From assembly GCF_016907775.1 (NCBI RefSeq), contig NZ_JAFBCO010000001.1, positions 1,550,001 through 1,614,000 on the forward strand: a DNA stretch of 64,000 bases, given 5' to 3'. The notes under the pieces are model-generated. The model was not told the origin of the DNA. It did not search any database and saw nothing but the letters and a program-made list of their open reading frames with translations. Position numbers and translations under genes: made by a program. The DNA comes from Pseudoglutamicibacter cumminsii. GTDB taxonomy: Bacteria > Actinomycetota > Actinomycetes > Actinomycetales > Micrococcaceae. Shown here in pieces: positions 44,902 through 53,656 of the stretch (position 1 is the stretch's first letter; the number at the start of each line of letters is the position of its first letter).

Positions 44902-45675
44902 ATGTCTGCGATAGAAGCTTTTATGGCCAGGCTGGCTGCGGGTTCGGTTGAGATGGTGGATCTCACGGCGCCGCTGTCGTCTGAGACGCCTACGTTGACG
45001 TTGCCTGACCCGTTCCTGAACCTGGACGATTTCAGCCTCGAGCAAGTTTCGGCCTACGACGAGCCGGGTCCGTTCTGGAAGCACCACAACATCCGCACGG
45101 GTGAGCACATCGGAACCCACTTGGATGCCCCGGTGCACTGGATCAGCGGCCGTGACGGTAAGGACGTTTCGGAGATCGAACTTCCGCGGCTCGTGGGCCC
45201 TGCGGTGGTCTTGGACTTCACCGCCGAGGTCGAGGCTGACCCTGATTTCTTGGTCGACGTTGAGCACCTGAAGGCCTGGCAAGAGCGCCATGGTGTGTTT
45301 CCTGAAGGTGCGTGGCTACTGTTTCGCACCGGCTGGGATCAGCACGATCACAGCGAGGAAACGTTCCTGAACGCAGACGAAAACGGCTCCCACACCCCGG
45401 GCTTCACGGTTGAGTGCGCCCGCTACATGGCGGACGAGCTACCGATTTCGGGCATGGGCGTTGAGACCGTCGGGATCGATGCGGGCCGCGGCGGGGAACA
45501 GGACCCTCCGTTCCCGGTGCACTACTATCTTCTGGGCGCGGATAAGTACGGGATCACGTCGCTCAAGAACCTCGCGAAGCTGCCGGCGACGGGCGCGATG
45601 ATTTCGGTGGCCCCGTTGCCTATCGTGGGCGGCACGGGTTCACCGTGCCGTGTCTACGCGTTCGTAGAAAAGTGA
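44902..45675 (+). CDS. Cyclase-family (kynurenine formamidase-like) metal hydrolase
   Basis: 257 aa. The cyclase/formamidase signature HxGTHxDxPxH is present as HIGTHLDAPVHWISGRDGKD, which binds two metal ions; DAGRGGEQDPPFPVHYYLLG and the Pro/Gly-rich C-terminal strand complete the fold. Members hydrolyse N-formylkynurenine, isatin and similar amides or cyclic amides. Substrate cannot be read off; length and C terminus differ from the KynB subgroup. GGAGG lies before the ATG at 44902. The next gene, a ThDP enzyme, starts 40 bases later on the same strand, so the two likely act on one pathway. Confidence 0.8.
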   Translation: MSAIEAFMARLAAGSVEMVDLTAPLSSETPTLTLPDPFLNLDDFSLEQVSAYDEPGPFWKHHNIRTGEHIGTHLDAPVHWISGRDGKDVSEIELPRLVGPAVVLDFTAEVEADPDFLVDVEHLKAWQERHGVFPEGAWLLFRTGWDQHDHSEETFLNADENGSHTPGFTVECARYMADELPISGMGVETVGIDAGRGGEQDPPFPVHYYLLGADKYGITSLKNLAKLPATGAMISVAPLPIVGGTGSPCRVYAFVEK

Positions 45676-45715
45676 GCTCCTAGAAGTACTGGCGTCGAAT
45701 AAAAGAGAAGTGGTT

Positions 45716-47425
45716 ATGAACGTCGCGGAACAGGTCGGGGCACTGCTGGCTGAGCTGGGTGTCGGGCATGCATTCGGTGTGGTCGGTAGCGGTAATTTCG
45801 TGGTGACCAACGCCTTGAAGGCGCACGGCGTCCCGTTCACGGCTGCCCGGCACGAAGGCGGGGCGGCGAACATGGCGGACGCGTATTCGCGGGTCTCCGG
45901 CAAGGTTTCGGTGCTGAGCGTGCACCAGGGCTGCGGGCTTACGAACGCGACCACCGGGATCGGCGAGGCCGCGAAGTCCCGTACCCCGATGATCGTTCTC
46001 ACGGGCGAGTCCGCGGCGAGCGCCGTGGGTTCGAACTTCGCGATGGATCAGGACGGCCTGGCGGAGTCGGTGTACGCGGTTTCGGAACGCGTTCATTCAG
46101 CTCAGACCGCGGCCGCCGATGTCGCGCGCGCCTACCGCACGGCCGTCAACGAACGCCGGACGGTAGTGCTGAACCTTCCGCTGGATGTTCAGGTTCAGCC
46201 TGCGGTTGCGGGCGCTGTTGCACCCGTGCATGAGACGGAGCCGGTGCGGCCGTCGAAGCACAGTGCCGCACGAGTGCGGCCTACACAGCAAAGCGTTACT
46301 GCGCTCGCCGAGCTCATCTCGGAAGCGCAGCGTCCCGTGTTTATTGCGGGCCGCGGCGCGAAGCACGCACGCGATGCGATCGCGCGGTTGGCTGAACATA
46401 CAGGCGCGCTGGTGGCCACATCGGCGGTTGTTAAGGGCCTCTTCAACGGCGAGGACTTCAACCTCGGGATCTCAGGAGGGTTCTCGTCCCCGGTCACGGC
46501 CGAGCTCATCAGCAACGCGGACCTGCTCGTGGGCTTCGGGTGCGCGATGAACATGTGGACCATGCGACACGGAACGCTCATCGGTGCGGACGCGCGCTTG
46601 GTGCAGGTTGATGTTGAGGACGCCGCGCTTGGACGCAACCGGCCCATCGACCTCGGTGTGCTGGGTGACACCGCGGAAACAGCCGCCGACGTCCTGGACC
46701 ACATCCGCGTAGGCCAGCCGGAGCCGCGCATCGGCTACCGAACCGAGGCCAACCGCGAGCTCATCGCGGCCCGCAGCGCGTGGGCGAGCGAGCCGTACAG
46801 TGATATGTCCAGTGGTACTGATCTTTCTACCGGCGCTGGAACACAAGCGCGCATCGACCCGCGCACGCTGACCATCGAGCTCAATTCGATTCTGCCCGCG
46901 GAACGCATCGTGAGCATCGACTCGGGTAACTTCATGGGGTATCCGAGCCAGTTCCTGGACGTTCCGGACGCGGACGGGTTCTGTTTCACGCAGGCGTTCC
47001 AAGCGATCGGGCTGGGGCTCGGCACGGCGATCGGGGCGGCACTCGCTCGGCCCGACCGGATGCCGGTGCTCGGAACCGGGGATGGCGGCTTCCACATGGC
47101 CATCGCGGAGCTTGAAACCGCGGTGCGGCTCCGCTTGCCGCTCGTGTGCATCGTCTATAACGACGCCGCCTACGGTGCCGAAATTCACCACTTCAATGCG
47201 GATGGTTCCGAGCCGGACATATCCACGGTGACGTTCCCCGACACCGATATCGCGGCCATCGCCCGCGGTTTCGGCGCCGAAGGTGTCACGGTGCGCACGG
47301 TTGAAGACCTCGCGGCAGTGCGAGAATGGGTTGAGAGCGATCCACACACGCCGCTCGTGATCGACGCGAAGATCGCGTCAGACTCCGGGGCATGGTGGCT
47401 CGCGGAAGCGTTCAAAGGCCACTAA
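45716..47425 (+). CDS. Thiamine-diphosphate-dependent enzyme, acetolactate synthase-like
   Basis: About 569 aa with the three-domain layout of ThDP lyases: Pyr domain with catalytic Glu47 in RHEGGAANMADAYSR, a middle domain (GRGAKHARDAIARLAEHTGA), and a PP domain with the GDG...N diphosphate/Mg site (GTGDGGFHMAIAE, then VYNDAAYG). Resembles acetolactate synthase-like and benzoylformate/indolepyruvate decarboxylase-like enzymes; not the housekeeping IlvB, which has no partner here. Could cleave a 2-keto acid or dione made from the cyclase product. ATG 45716 follows AGAGAAG; GTG 45710 is an alternative. Paired with the cyclase gene. Confidence 0.8.
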   Translation: MNVAEQVGALLAELGVGHAFGVVGSGNFVVTNALKAHGVPFTAARHEGGAANMADAYSRVSGKVSVLSVHQGCGLTNATTGIGEAAKSRTPMIVLTGESAASAVGSNFAMDQDGLAESVYAVSERVHSAQTAAADVARAYRTAVNERRTVVLNLPLDVQVQPAVAGAVAPVHETEPVRPSKHSAARVRPTQQSVTALAELISEAQRPVFIAGRGAKHARDAIARLAEHTGALVATSAVVKGLFNGEDFNLGISGGFSSPVTAELISNADLLVGFGCAMNMWTMRHGTLIGADARLVQVDVEDAALGRNRPIDLGVLGDTAETAADVLDHIRVGQPEPRIGYRTEANRELIAARSAWASEPYSDMSSGTDLSTGAGTQARIDPRTLTIELNSILPAERIVSIDSGNFMGYPSQFLDVPDADGFCFTQAFQAIGLGLGTAIGAALARPDRMPVLGTGDGGFHMAIAELETAVRLRLPLVCIVYNDAAYGAEIHHFNADGSEPDISTVTFPDTDIAAIARGFGAEGVTVRTVEDLAAVREWVESDPHTPLVIDAKIASDSGAWWLAEAFKGH

Positions 47426-47550
47426 TAGTCAGAACCGCACTGTACTGTAATGCAACAGTACGGTGTGCTTGGCCCCGCCCGGATGAGCTGCTGATCCGCC
47501 GGTACTGCCTGCCCGGATTCGCTACGAACTCAGCCCAGAAAGGATTTGTT

Positions 47551-48954
47551 GTGCCCATAGATTTGCCGTTGGTGCCTTCCCCGGAGCGTCTTGAACAGAC
47601 GCTGCGTCAGGACGAGGACGGTTCGATCGTCCGCCGCACTGTTTTGCCGTCTGGCGTGCGTATCTTGACGGAACACATGCCGGCAGCGCTTTCGGCATCG
47701 GTGGGTTTCTGGGTTGGCGTCGGCTCCCGCGATGAGGCGGAGGGCCAGTACGGTTCAACGCACTTCTTGGAGCACTTGTTGTTCAAGGGCACCCCGACTC
47801 GTTCCGCCCTCGATATCTCTCTCGCTTTTGACCGCGTGGGCGGGGAAGCGAACGCTGCGACCACCAAGGAAACCACGTGTTATCACGCCCGCGTTTTGGG
47901 CGAGGATTTGCCGATGGCGATCGAGGTCATCTCCGACATGGTGACCCAGCCGTTGCTCGATCATGAGGAGGCGGAGCGGGAACGCGGCGTGATCCTCGAT
48001 GAGCTTGCGATGGACGCGGATGATCCGTTGTCGATGGCTCACGAGCAGTTCTCTCGCCTGATCTTTGGTGAGCATCCTCTGGCCCGCCCGGTGGGTGGCA
48101 CGCGTGCGGAGATCCGCGAGCTCAAGGTCGAGGAGTTCCGCGACCACTACGTCAAGCATTATGCCCCGGAAACGCTGGTCATTACGGCCGCTGGCGCGGT
48201 AGATCACGACGATGTGGTCCGGATGGCCACGGAGGCGCTCAAGGCCGGCGGTTGGGACTTGGATACGGAACGGACCCCGATGCCTCGACGGACTGCGGCG
48301 TACGGTGTCGCGATGGATGCGCAAGCGCTCGGGACTCACGACGGTATTCCGGAGCCTGTTGAACAGTTGCGCGCGATGCCTGGTTCCCAGGCCGGCGTAT
48401 TCCGCATTTATAAAGACATCGAACAAGCCCAAGTGTTCTTGGGTGTTCCGGGCCTGCCATCCGATTCGGAGAACCGCTTTGCGCTCTCGATCCTCTCGAC
48501 TGTCTTGGGCGGCGGAATGTCCTCGCGCCTCTTCCAGGAAGTACGCGAACGCCGCGGTCTCGCATACTCGACTTTCGCGATGACCGCCGGTTATTCAGAC
48601 ACCGGGTTCTTCTCGCTCTACGCCGGATGCGCGCCCGAAGACGCCGAAACCACGCTCGAAGTCCTGGGGGAGCAGTTTGACCTCATCGCGGCCGAAGGCA
48701 TCACCGAAGACGAACTCGACTGGGCCGTCGGTTCGCTCGCCGGACAATCCGTCTTGACGGGCGAAGACCACGGCCCACGCATGTCACGCCTCGCAGGCGC
48801 TGAGCTCATGACCGGCCACTACGTGACCCTCGAAGAAACCCTTGAGAAGCTGCGTGCCGTAACCCGCGACGACGTCAAGGCGCTCGCCGCACGCTTGGCC
48901 GCCCAGCCGCGTACCGCGGTGATCCTCGCACCAGAGGCCTACATCAGCGAATAA
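47551..48954 (+). CDS. M16 family zinc peptidase (pitrilysin/MPP type)
   Basis: 467 aa, two M16 domains. Inverted zinc motif HxxEH is in STHFLEHLLFKGTP (H71, E74, H75) and the third ligand Glu lies in EEAERERGVILDEL. The second domain has the RYSTF-like RERRGLAYSTFAMTAGY. Such proteins are a fixed neighbour of pnp in actinobacteria (mycobacterial PepR). Substrates unknown, perhaps oligopeptides or processing sites. The frame runs back to 47392 inside the previous gene, but AAAGGA sits 7 bases before GTG 47551. Confidence 0.93.
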   Translation: MPIDLPLVPSPERLEQTLRQDEDGSIVRRTVLPSGVRILTEHMPAALSASVGFWVGVGSRDEAEGQYGSTHFLEHLLFKGTPTRSALDISLAFDRVGGEANAATTKETTCYHARVLGEDLPMAIEVISDMVTQPLLDHEEAERERGVILDELAMDADDPLSMAHEQFSRLIFGEHPLARPVGGTRAEIRELKVEEFRDHYVKHYAPETLVITAAGAVDHDDVVRMATEALKAGGWDLDTERTPMPRRTAAYGVAMDAQALGTHDGIPEPVEQLRAMPGSQAGVFRIYKDIEQAQVFLGVPGLPSDSENRFALSILSTVLGGGMSSRLFQEVRERRGLAYSTFAMTAGYSDTGFFSLYAGCAPEDAETTLEVLGEQFDLIAAEGITEDELDWAVGSLAGQSVLTGEDHGPRMSRLAGAELMTGHYVTLEETLEKLRAVTRDDVKALAARLAAQPRTAVILAPEAYISE

Positions 48955-49078
48955 AGGCTGCGTTGCTGACAAAGGTTACGACGCCAGGGCTCTCGGTCCC
49001 GCCAACCGGTAACGTTAAGGACACATCAACGCAATAGGGGTTCAACGCCGCGGGCGTATACCCGTTTCAGGAGGAATC

Positions 49079-49573
49079 GTGGCTGAAAAGAACATGGCTA
49101 ACGTCGAAAGCTTCGAGCTCGACCACACCGCAGTCAAGGCCCCTTACGTTCGCCTTATTGCGGTCGAACATGGCCCAGATGGCAACGGAACTATTTCCAA
49201 CTTCGATCTGCGCCTGCTGCAACCTAACGAAGAGGCCATCGACACCGCGGGCCTGCACACCATCGAGCACCTTCTCGCGGGCCTGATGCGCACCCGCCTC
49301 GACGGCATCATCGACTGCTCGCCGTTCGGTTGCCGCACCGGATTCCACCTCATCACGTGGGGAACCCCAAGCAACGAAGAGGTTGCTCGCGCGCTCAAGT
49401 CGGCGCTTGAAGCGATCCGCGACACCGTGGAATGGGAAGACGTCCCAGGCACCACGGAAATCTCGTGCGGTAACTTCAAGGACCACTCGCTGCACTCGGC
49501 TAAAGCCTGGGCAGAACGCATCCTGCGCGACGACTTCTCGATCGACGCATTCGACCGCAGCGTGACCGTATAA
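49079..49573 (+). CDS. luxS: S-ribosylhomocysteine lyase
   Basis: Cleaves S-ribosylhomocysteine to homocysteine and DPD, the precursor of autoinducer-2; part of the activated methyl cycle. All key residues are present: FDLRLLQPN, zinc ligands H60 and H64 in [12 protein letters not shown] with catalytic Glu63, catalytic Cys85 in GCRTGFH, and third ligand Cys130 in CGNF. 164 aa, usual. GTG start with AGGAGG just before it. Followed after 43 bases by dapB. No mtnN/pfs gene is in the window. Confidence 0.96.
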   Translation: MAEKNMANVESFELDHTAVKAPYVRLIAVEHGPDGNGTISNFDLRLLQPNEEAIDTAGLHTIEHLLAGLMRTRLDGIIDCSPFGCRTGFHLITWGTPSNEEVARALKSALEAIRDTVEWEDVPGTTEISCGNFKDHSLHSAKAWAERILRDDFSIDAFDRSVTV

Positions 49574-49616
49574 ATAACCACGCCCCACCTCAACAAACAT
49601 CCTGGAGCATCACACC

Positions 49617-50390
49617 GTGACTAACCCGCAGACCACTTCACCCCTCCGTGTCGCGATTATCGGTGCGCGCGGACGCATGGGGTCGCAGGCAGTCGCTGCC
49701 GTCGGCGGCGCGGAAGACATGGAGGTGGTCGCGCAGATCGGGCGAGGTGACTCGCTCGAAGCCATGGTCGATGCGGGGGCTACACACATGGTGGACCTCT
49801 CCGTCCCGTCGGCGACGGCGGATAACGTCGCGTTCGCTATCGAGCACGGCATCCACGCTGTCGTAGGCGCGACCGGCTGGGACGATGAGCGGCTCGTCTC
49901 TGTCCGCAAACAGCTTGAAGGCAAGCCTGAGGTTGGTGTTCTGATCGCGCCGAACTTCGCGCTCGGTGCTGTGCTTGCCGCCCAGTTCGCGGCCAAGGCG
50001 GCGCCGTACTTCGAATCGGTCGAAGTCATCGAGATGCATCACCCGGACAAGGTCGATGCGCCTTCCGGGACCGCTGACCGCACCGCGCGCATGATCGCCG
50101 AGGCCCGGGCAGAGGCCGGAACCGCGCCGAGCCCTGACGCAACCGAAACCGACGCTGACGGCTCACGCGGTGCGGTGATCGACGGCGTCAACGTTCACGC
50201 GGTCCGCCTCCGGGGGCTCGTGGCGCATCAAGAAGTTCTGTTCGGTTCGGTTGGCGAAATGCTCACGATCCGCCATGATTCTTTCGACCGCGTCTCCTTT
50301 ATGTCGGGAGTGTTGCTCGGCCTGCGCACTGTCGCGCAACGGCCCGGGCTGACCCACGGGCTCGAAGGCTACCTGGACCTCGGGGCCTAA
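49617..50390 (+). CDS. dapB: 4-hydroxy-tetrahydrodipicolinate reductase
   Basis: NAD(P)H-dependent step of the diaminopimelate/lysine pathway. Nucleotide loop is RVAIIGARGRMGSQAV; catalytic segment EMHHPDKVDAPSGTA is present, and LIAPNFALGAVLAAQF precedes it. 257 aa. The GTG start is 43 bases after luxS. dapA lies one gene downstream. Confidence 0.96.
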   Translation: MTNPQTTSPLRVAIIGARGRMGSQAVAAVGGAEDMEVVAQIGRGDSLEAMVDAGATHMVDLSVPSATADNVAFAIEHGIHAVVGATGWDDERLVSVRKQLEGKPEVGVLIAPNFALGAVLAAQFAAKAAPYFESVEVIEMHHPDKVDAPSGTADRTARMIAEARAEAGTAPSPDATETDADGSRGAVIDGVNVHAVRLRGLVAHQEVLFGSVGEMLTIRHDSFDRVSFMSGVLLGLRTVAQRPGLTHGLEGYLDLGA

Positions 50391-50441
50391 ATAGTTCGTG
50401 GCATAGACCGTTCGCGGCACACAAGGAAGCGCTAGCTCAGT

Positions 50442-50900
50442 ATGAAAGCAAAGATTTTCACCGGCATTATTCTCGCCGTCTATGTCATCTACCTCATCGC
50501 GTTCTTCGGTTCCGTGGTGAGGTTGTGGCAGACCGGCCAGCCCATCGCGATCGCGCTCGGCGCGGCCATTCTTGTGGTTCCACTCATCGGCGTGTGGATC
50601 CTGATCCGCGAAATTACGTTCGGTGCAACCACCGAGGCAATGGCCAAAGAGCTCGAAGAACAAGGTTTGCTGCCGCACGATGATCTCCCACGCATGCCAT
50701 CGGGGCGCATCGTCAAAGAAGCCGCAGACGAAGACTTCAAAAAATACGCGGCAGAAGCCGAAGAACACCCAGAAAAATGGCAGTCCTGGCACCGGCTCGC
50801 CCTCGCGTACGACGCGGCAGGTGACCGCCGGAGAGCCCGCGATTCCATGAGAACCGCCATATCGCTTCGTAAACAAGCTCGAAACGAAACAGGCAGGTAA
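50442..50900 (+). CDS. Membrane protein with TPR-like tail
   Basis: 152 aa. Two membrane segments (GIILAVYVIYLIAFFGSVV and AIALGAAILVVPLIGVWIL) are followed by a cytoplasmic helical part. Near the end, PEKWQSWHRLALAYDAAGDRRRARDSMRTAI fits one TPR repeat (W..LA.aY...GD...A). So it may be a scaffold at the membrane; no known function. Sits between dapB and dapA in the same direction, 10 bases before dapA, a conserved arrangement in several Micrococcaceae. Confidence 0.75.
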   Translation: MKAKIFTGIILAVYVIYLIAFFGSVVRLWQTGQPIAIALGAAILVVPLIGVWILIREITFGATTEAMAKELEEQGLLPHDDLPRMPSGRIVKEAADEDFKKYAAEAEEHPEKWQSWHRLALAYDAAGDRRRARDSMRTAISLRKQARNETGR

Positions 50901-50910
50901 CCTGGGAACC

Positions 50911-51813
50911 ATGGCACTACACACTGATCGTCCACGCTTCGGAACACTGCTGACCGCGATGGTGACCCCGTTCACCGCCGCCGGTGAGCTCGACCTCGAC
51001 GCTGCGCGCGCCCTGGCACGAAAGCTCGTTGACGACGGCTGTGACGGCCTGGTCGTGACCGGAACCACCGGCGAGACCTCAACGCTGACCGACGAAGAAA
51101 ACGTCGCAATGTTCAAAGCGGTCGTCGAGGAAGTAGGGGACCGCGCCGCAGTTGTGGCAGGTAGCGGAACCAACGACACCCGCCACTCGATCAACCTCTC
51201 CCGCATGGCGAGAGACGCGGGTGTCGACGGTCTGCTGCTCGTAACTCCGTACTACAACAAGCCATCCCAAGCCGGCATCCAAGCCCATTTCGAGGCGATC
51301 GCCGACGCCGTTGACCTGCCTGTGATGCTGTATGACATCCCAGGTCGCTCCGTGAAGCCGATCGAGACCGAAACGATCGTTGCGCTGTCCAAGCACCCCA
51401 ACATCGTGGCCCTTAAGGACGCCAAGGGCGACCTCATGGAAACCACCAAGGTCATCGCGCAAACCGACCTCGACATCTACTCAGGTGAAGACGGCCTGAC
51501 CCTCCCGCTGCTCGCGATCGGCGCGATCGGCCTCGTATCCGTCACCGCGCACATCGCCGCGCCGCAATACCGCACCATGATCGACGCGGTAGCCAACGGC
51601 GACCTCGCAACCGCACGCAAAGCCCACGCGGACATCGACCCGCTCCAGCGTGCCGTCATGAGCCACCTCCAAGGAGCCGTGGCGTCGAAAACAATTCTTC
51701 AGCGGCAGGGTGTCCTGCCGACCGCTCACGTTCGTCTCCCACTTGTTGAGCCGACGGACGCTGAGCTCGCCCCCGTACTCGCAGACCTCGCGGAGGGCGG
51801 CCTACATCTATAG
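50911..51813 (+). CDS. dapA: 4-hydroxy-tetrahydrodipicolinate synthase
   Basis: Condenses pyruvate and aspartate semialdehyde at the start of the DAP/lysine branch. TIM barrel: VVTGTTGETSTLTDEENVAM is the pyruvate-binding loop, YDIPGRSV holds the relay Tyr, and the Schiff-base Lys is in NIVALKDAKGDLM. 300 aa. Only 17 bases before RNase J, so both probably share a message. Confidence 0.96.
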   Translation: MALHTDRPRFGTLLTAMVTPFTAAGELDLDAARALARKLVDDGCDGLVVTGTTGETSTLTDEENVAMFKAVVEEVGDRAAVVAGSGTNDTRHSINLSRMARDAGVDGLLLVTPYYNKPSQAGIQAHFEAIADAVDLPVMLYDIPGRSVKPIETETIVALSKHPNIVALKDAKGDLMETTKVIAQTDLDIYSGEDGLTLPLLAIGAIGLVSVTAHIAAPQYRTMIDAVANGDLATARKAHADIDPLQRAVMSHLQGAVASKTILQRQGVLPTAHVRLPLVEPTDAELAPVLADLAEGGLHL

Positions 51814-51830
51814 AAAGGCGCACCACAAGG

Positions 51831-53540
51831 ATGACTGAAACACCGACCATCGCGTTCGACGTCGACCGGCGGGTATCAGCACCGCCACATCTAGCTAACG
51901 GAACACTTCGCGTCTACCCGCTCGGCGGCGTAGGCGAAGTGGGACGCAACATGACCGTCTACGAAATGGACGGCAAGCTGCTCATCGTTGACTGTGGCGT
52001 GCTCTTCCCCGAAGAAGAACAGCCCGGCGTGGACCTGATCCTTCCGGACATGTCGCACATCGAGGACCGCCTCGACGACGTTGTCGCCGTGGTCATCACA
52101 CACGGCCACGAAGACCACATCGGTGCCGTGCCATACCTGTTGCGCCTCAAGCAAGACATCCCGCTCGTTGCATCGCAGCTCACGCTCGCGCTCGTTGAGG
52201 CGAAGCTGCAGGAGCACCGGATCAAGCCGTTCACATTGCAGGTTCGCGAAGGCGATGTTGAACAGCTCGGGCCTTTTGAGGTCGAGTTCGCGGCCGTGAA
52301 CCACTCGATTCCGGACTCGATGGCGGTTCTGGTGCGCACCAAGGCTGGCAACGTGTTCCAGACCGGCGACTTCAAGATGGATCCGCTCCCGCTCGATGGC
52401 CGCGTGACCGATCTGCGGGCCTTCGGCCGCTGGGGCGAAGAGGGCGTGGACCTCATGGTCCCTGACTCGACCAACGCCGAAGTCCCAGGCCACACACCTA
52501 CTGAACGCAACATCCAGCCCGTCCTCGACGACGCCATCGCTAAGGCCGACCAGCGCGTGATCGTGGCGTCCTTCGCATCGCACGTTCACCGCGTGCAGCA
52601 GGTCGTCAACGCGGCAGCGAAAGCCGGCCGCAAGATCTGCCTCGTGGGCCGTTCGATGGTCCGCAACATGACGATCGCTTCCAAGCTGGGCTACCTCGAC
52701 ATCCCAGAGGGGATGCTCGTCGATTTCAAGAACGTCGACAAGATCCCGGACCACCAGATCGTGCTGATGTGCACAGGTTCCCAGGGCGAACCGATGGCCG
52801 CGCTGTCCCGCATGGCCAGCGGCGACCACAAGATTTCGCTGGATTCCGGCGACACCGTGATCCTCGCGTCATCGTTGATCCCAGGCAACGAAACCTCGGT
52901 ATTCCGGCTCATGAACGCCCTGCAGTACCGCGGCATCAACGTGATCCACAAAGGTAACGCCAACGTTCACGTCTCCGGCCACGCATACGCAGGCGAGCTG
53001 CTGACGGTCTACAACGTCGTTCAGCCGCGCCACGTCATGCCTGTCCACGGTGAACCAAAGCACCAGCTCGCGAACGCGAAGCTCGCTCACGCGACCGGCG
53101 TACCTGTAGAGAACCTGCTGCTTGCCAACAACGGAACCGTCGTGGATATCACCGAGGGTGTCCCGAGCATCGTTGGTCAGCTCGACGTCAACTACGTCTA
53201 CGTGGACGGAAGCCACGTGGGCATGGTCACCGAAGATGACCTCAAAGACCGCATGGTCCTGTCTAAAGAAGGTTTCGTCTCCGTCATCACCGTGGTTGAC
53301 CGCAAGACTCAGCGCATCATCCAGGGTCCAGACATCGTGGTGCGTGGTGTCGCGGAGACCGCGAAGACGTTCGAAGTCATCAAGCCGAAGATCGCATCCG
53401 CACTCGAAGAAGCGATGCGCGATAAGCCAGACCACACGCAGCACCAGCTGCAGCAGGTTGTGCGCCGCGTGATCGGCTCGTGGGTTGGCCGCAAGCTGCG
53501 CCGCCGCCCGATGATCGTGCCGGTGGTTGTCGAGGTCTAG
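51831..53540 (+). CDS. rnj: Ribonuclease J
   Basis: Metallo-beta-lactamase/beta-CASP RNase with 5'-3' exo and endo activity, in RNA decay and rRNA processing. Zinc motif HGHEDHIGAVPYLL; EKLPHRILL-like beta-CASP core is seen in VMPVHGEPKHQLANAKLA and the DSGDTVILASSLIPGNE segment. C-terminal domain of about 100 aa. 569 aa, usual length. Follows dapA as in mycobacteria and relatives. Confidence 0.96.
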   Translation: MTETPTIAFDVDRRVSAPPHLANGTLRVYPLGGVGEVGRNMTVYEMDGKLLIVDCGVLFPEEEQPGVDLILPDMSHIEDRLDDVVAVVITHGHEDHIGAVPYLLRLKQDIPLVASQLTLALVEAKLQEHRIKPFTLQVREGDVEQLGPFEVEFAAVNHSIPDSMAVLVRTKAGNVFQTGDFKMDPLPLDGRVTDLRAFGRWGEEGVDLMVPDSTNAEVPGHTPTERNIQPVLDDAIAKADQRVIVASFASHVHRVQQVVNAAAKAGRKICLVGRSMVRNMTIASKLGYLDIPEGMLVDFKNVDKIPDHQIVLMCTGSQGEPMAALSRMASGDHKISLDSGDTVILASSLIPGNETSVFRLMNALQYRGINVIHKGNANVHVSGHAYAGELLTVYNVVQPRHVMPVHGEPKHQLANAKLAHATGVPVENLLLANNGTVVDITEGVPSIVGQLDVNYVYVDGSHVGMVTEDDLKDRMVLSKEGFVSVITVVDRKTQRIIQGPDIVVRGVAETAKTFEVIKPKIASALEEAMRDKPDHTQHQLQQVVRRVIGSWVGRKLRRRPMIVPVVVEV

Positions 53541-53656
53541 CCGCGGCTAGAGGGTGTCATCAGCGCCCGAACACGCATTAATGTTTGCGAGCCCGTTGGG
53601 GCCGGTAACAGTGTTGGTTGCCGGTCTCAGCGGGCTCGCGGCGTATCCTGGAACCT

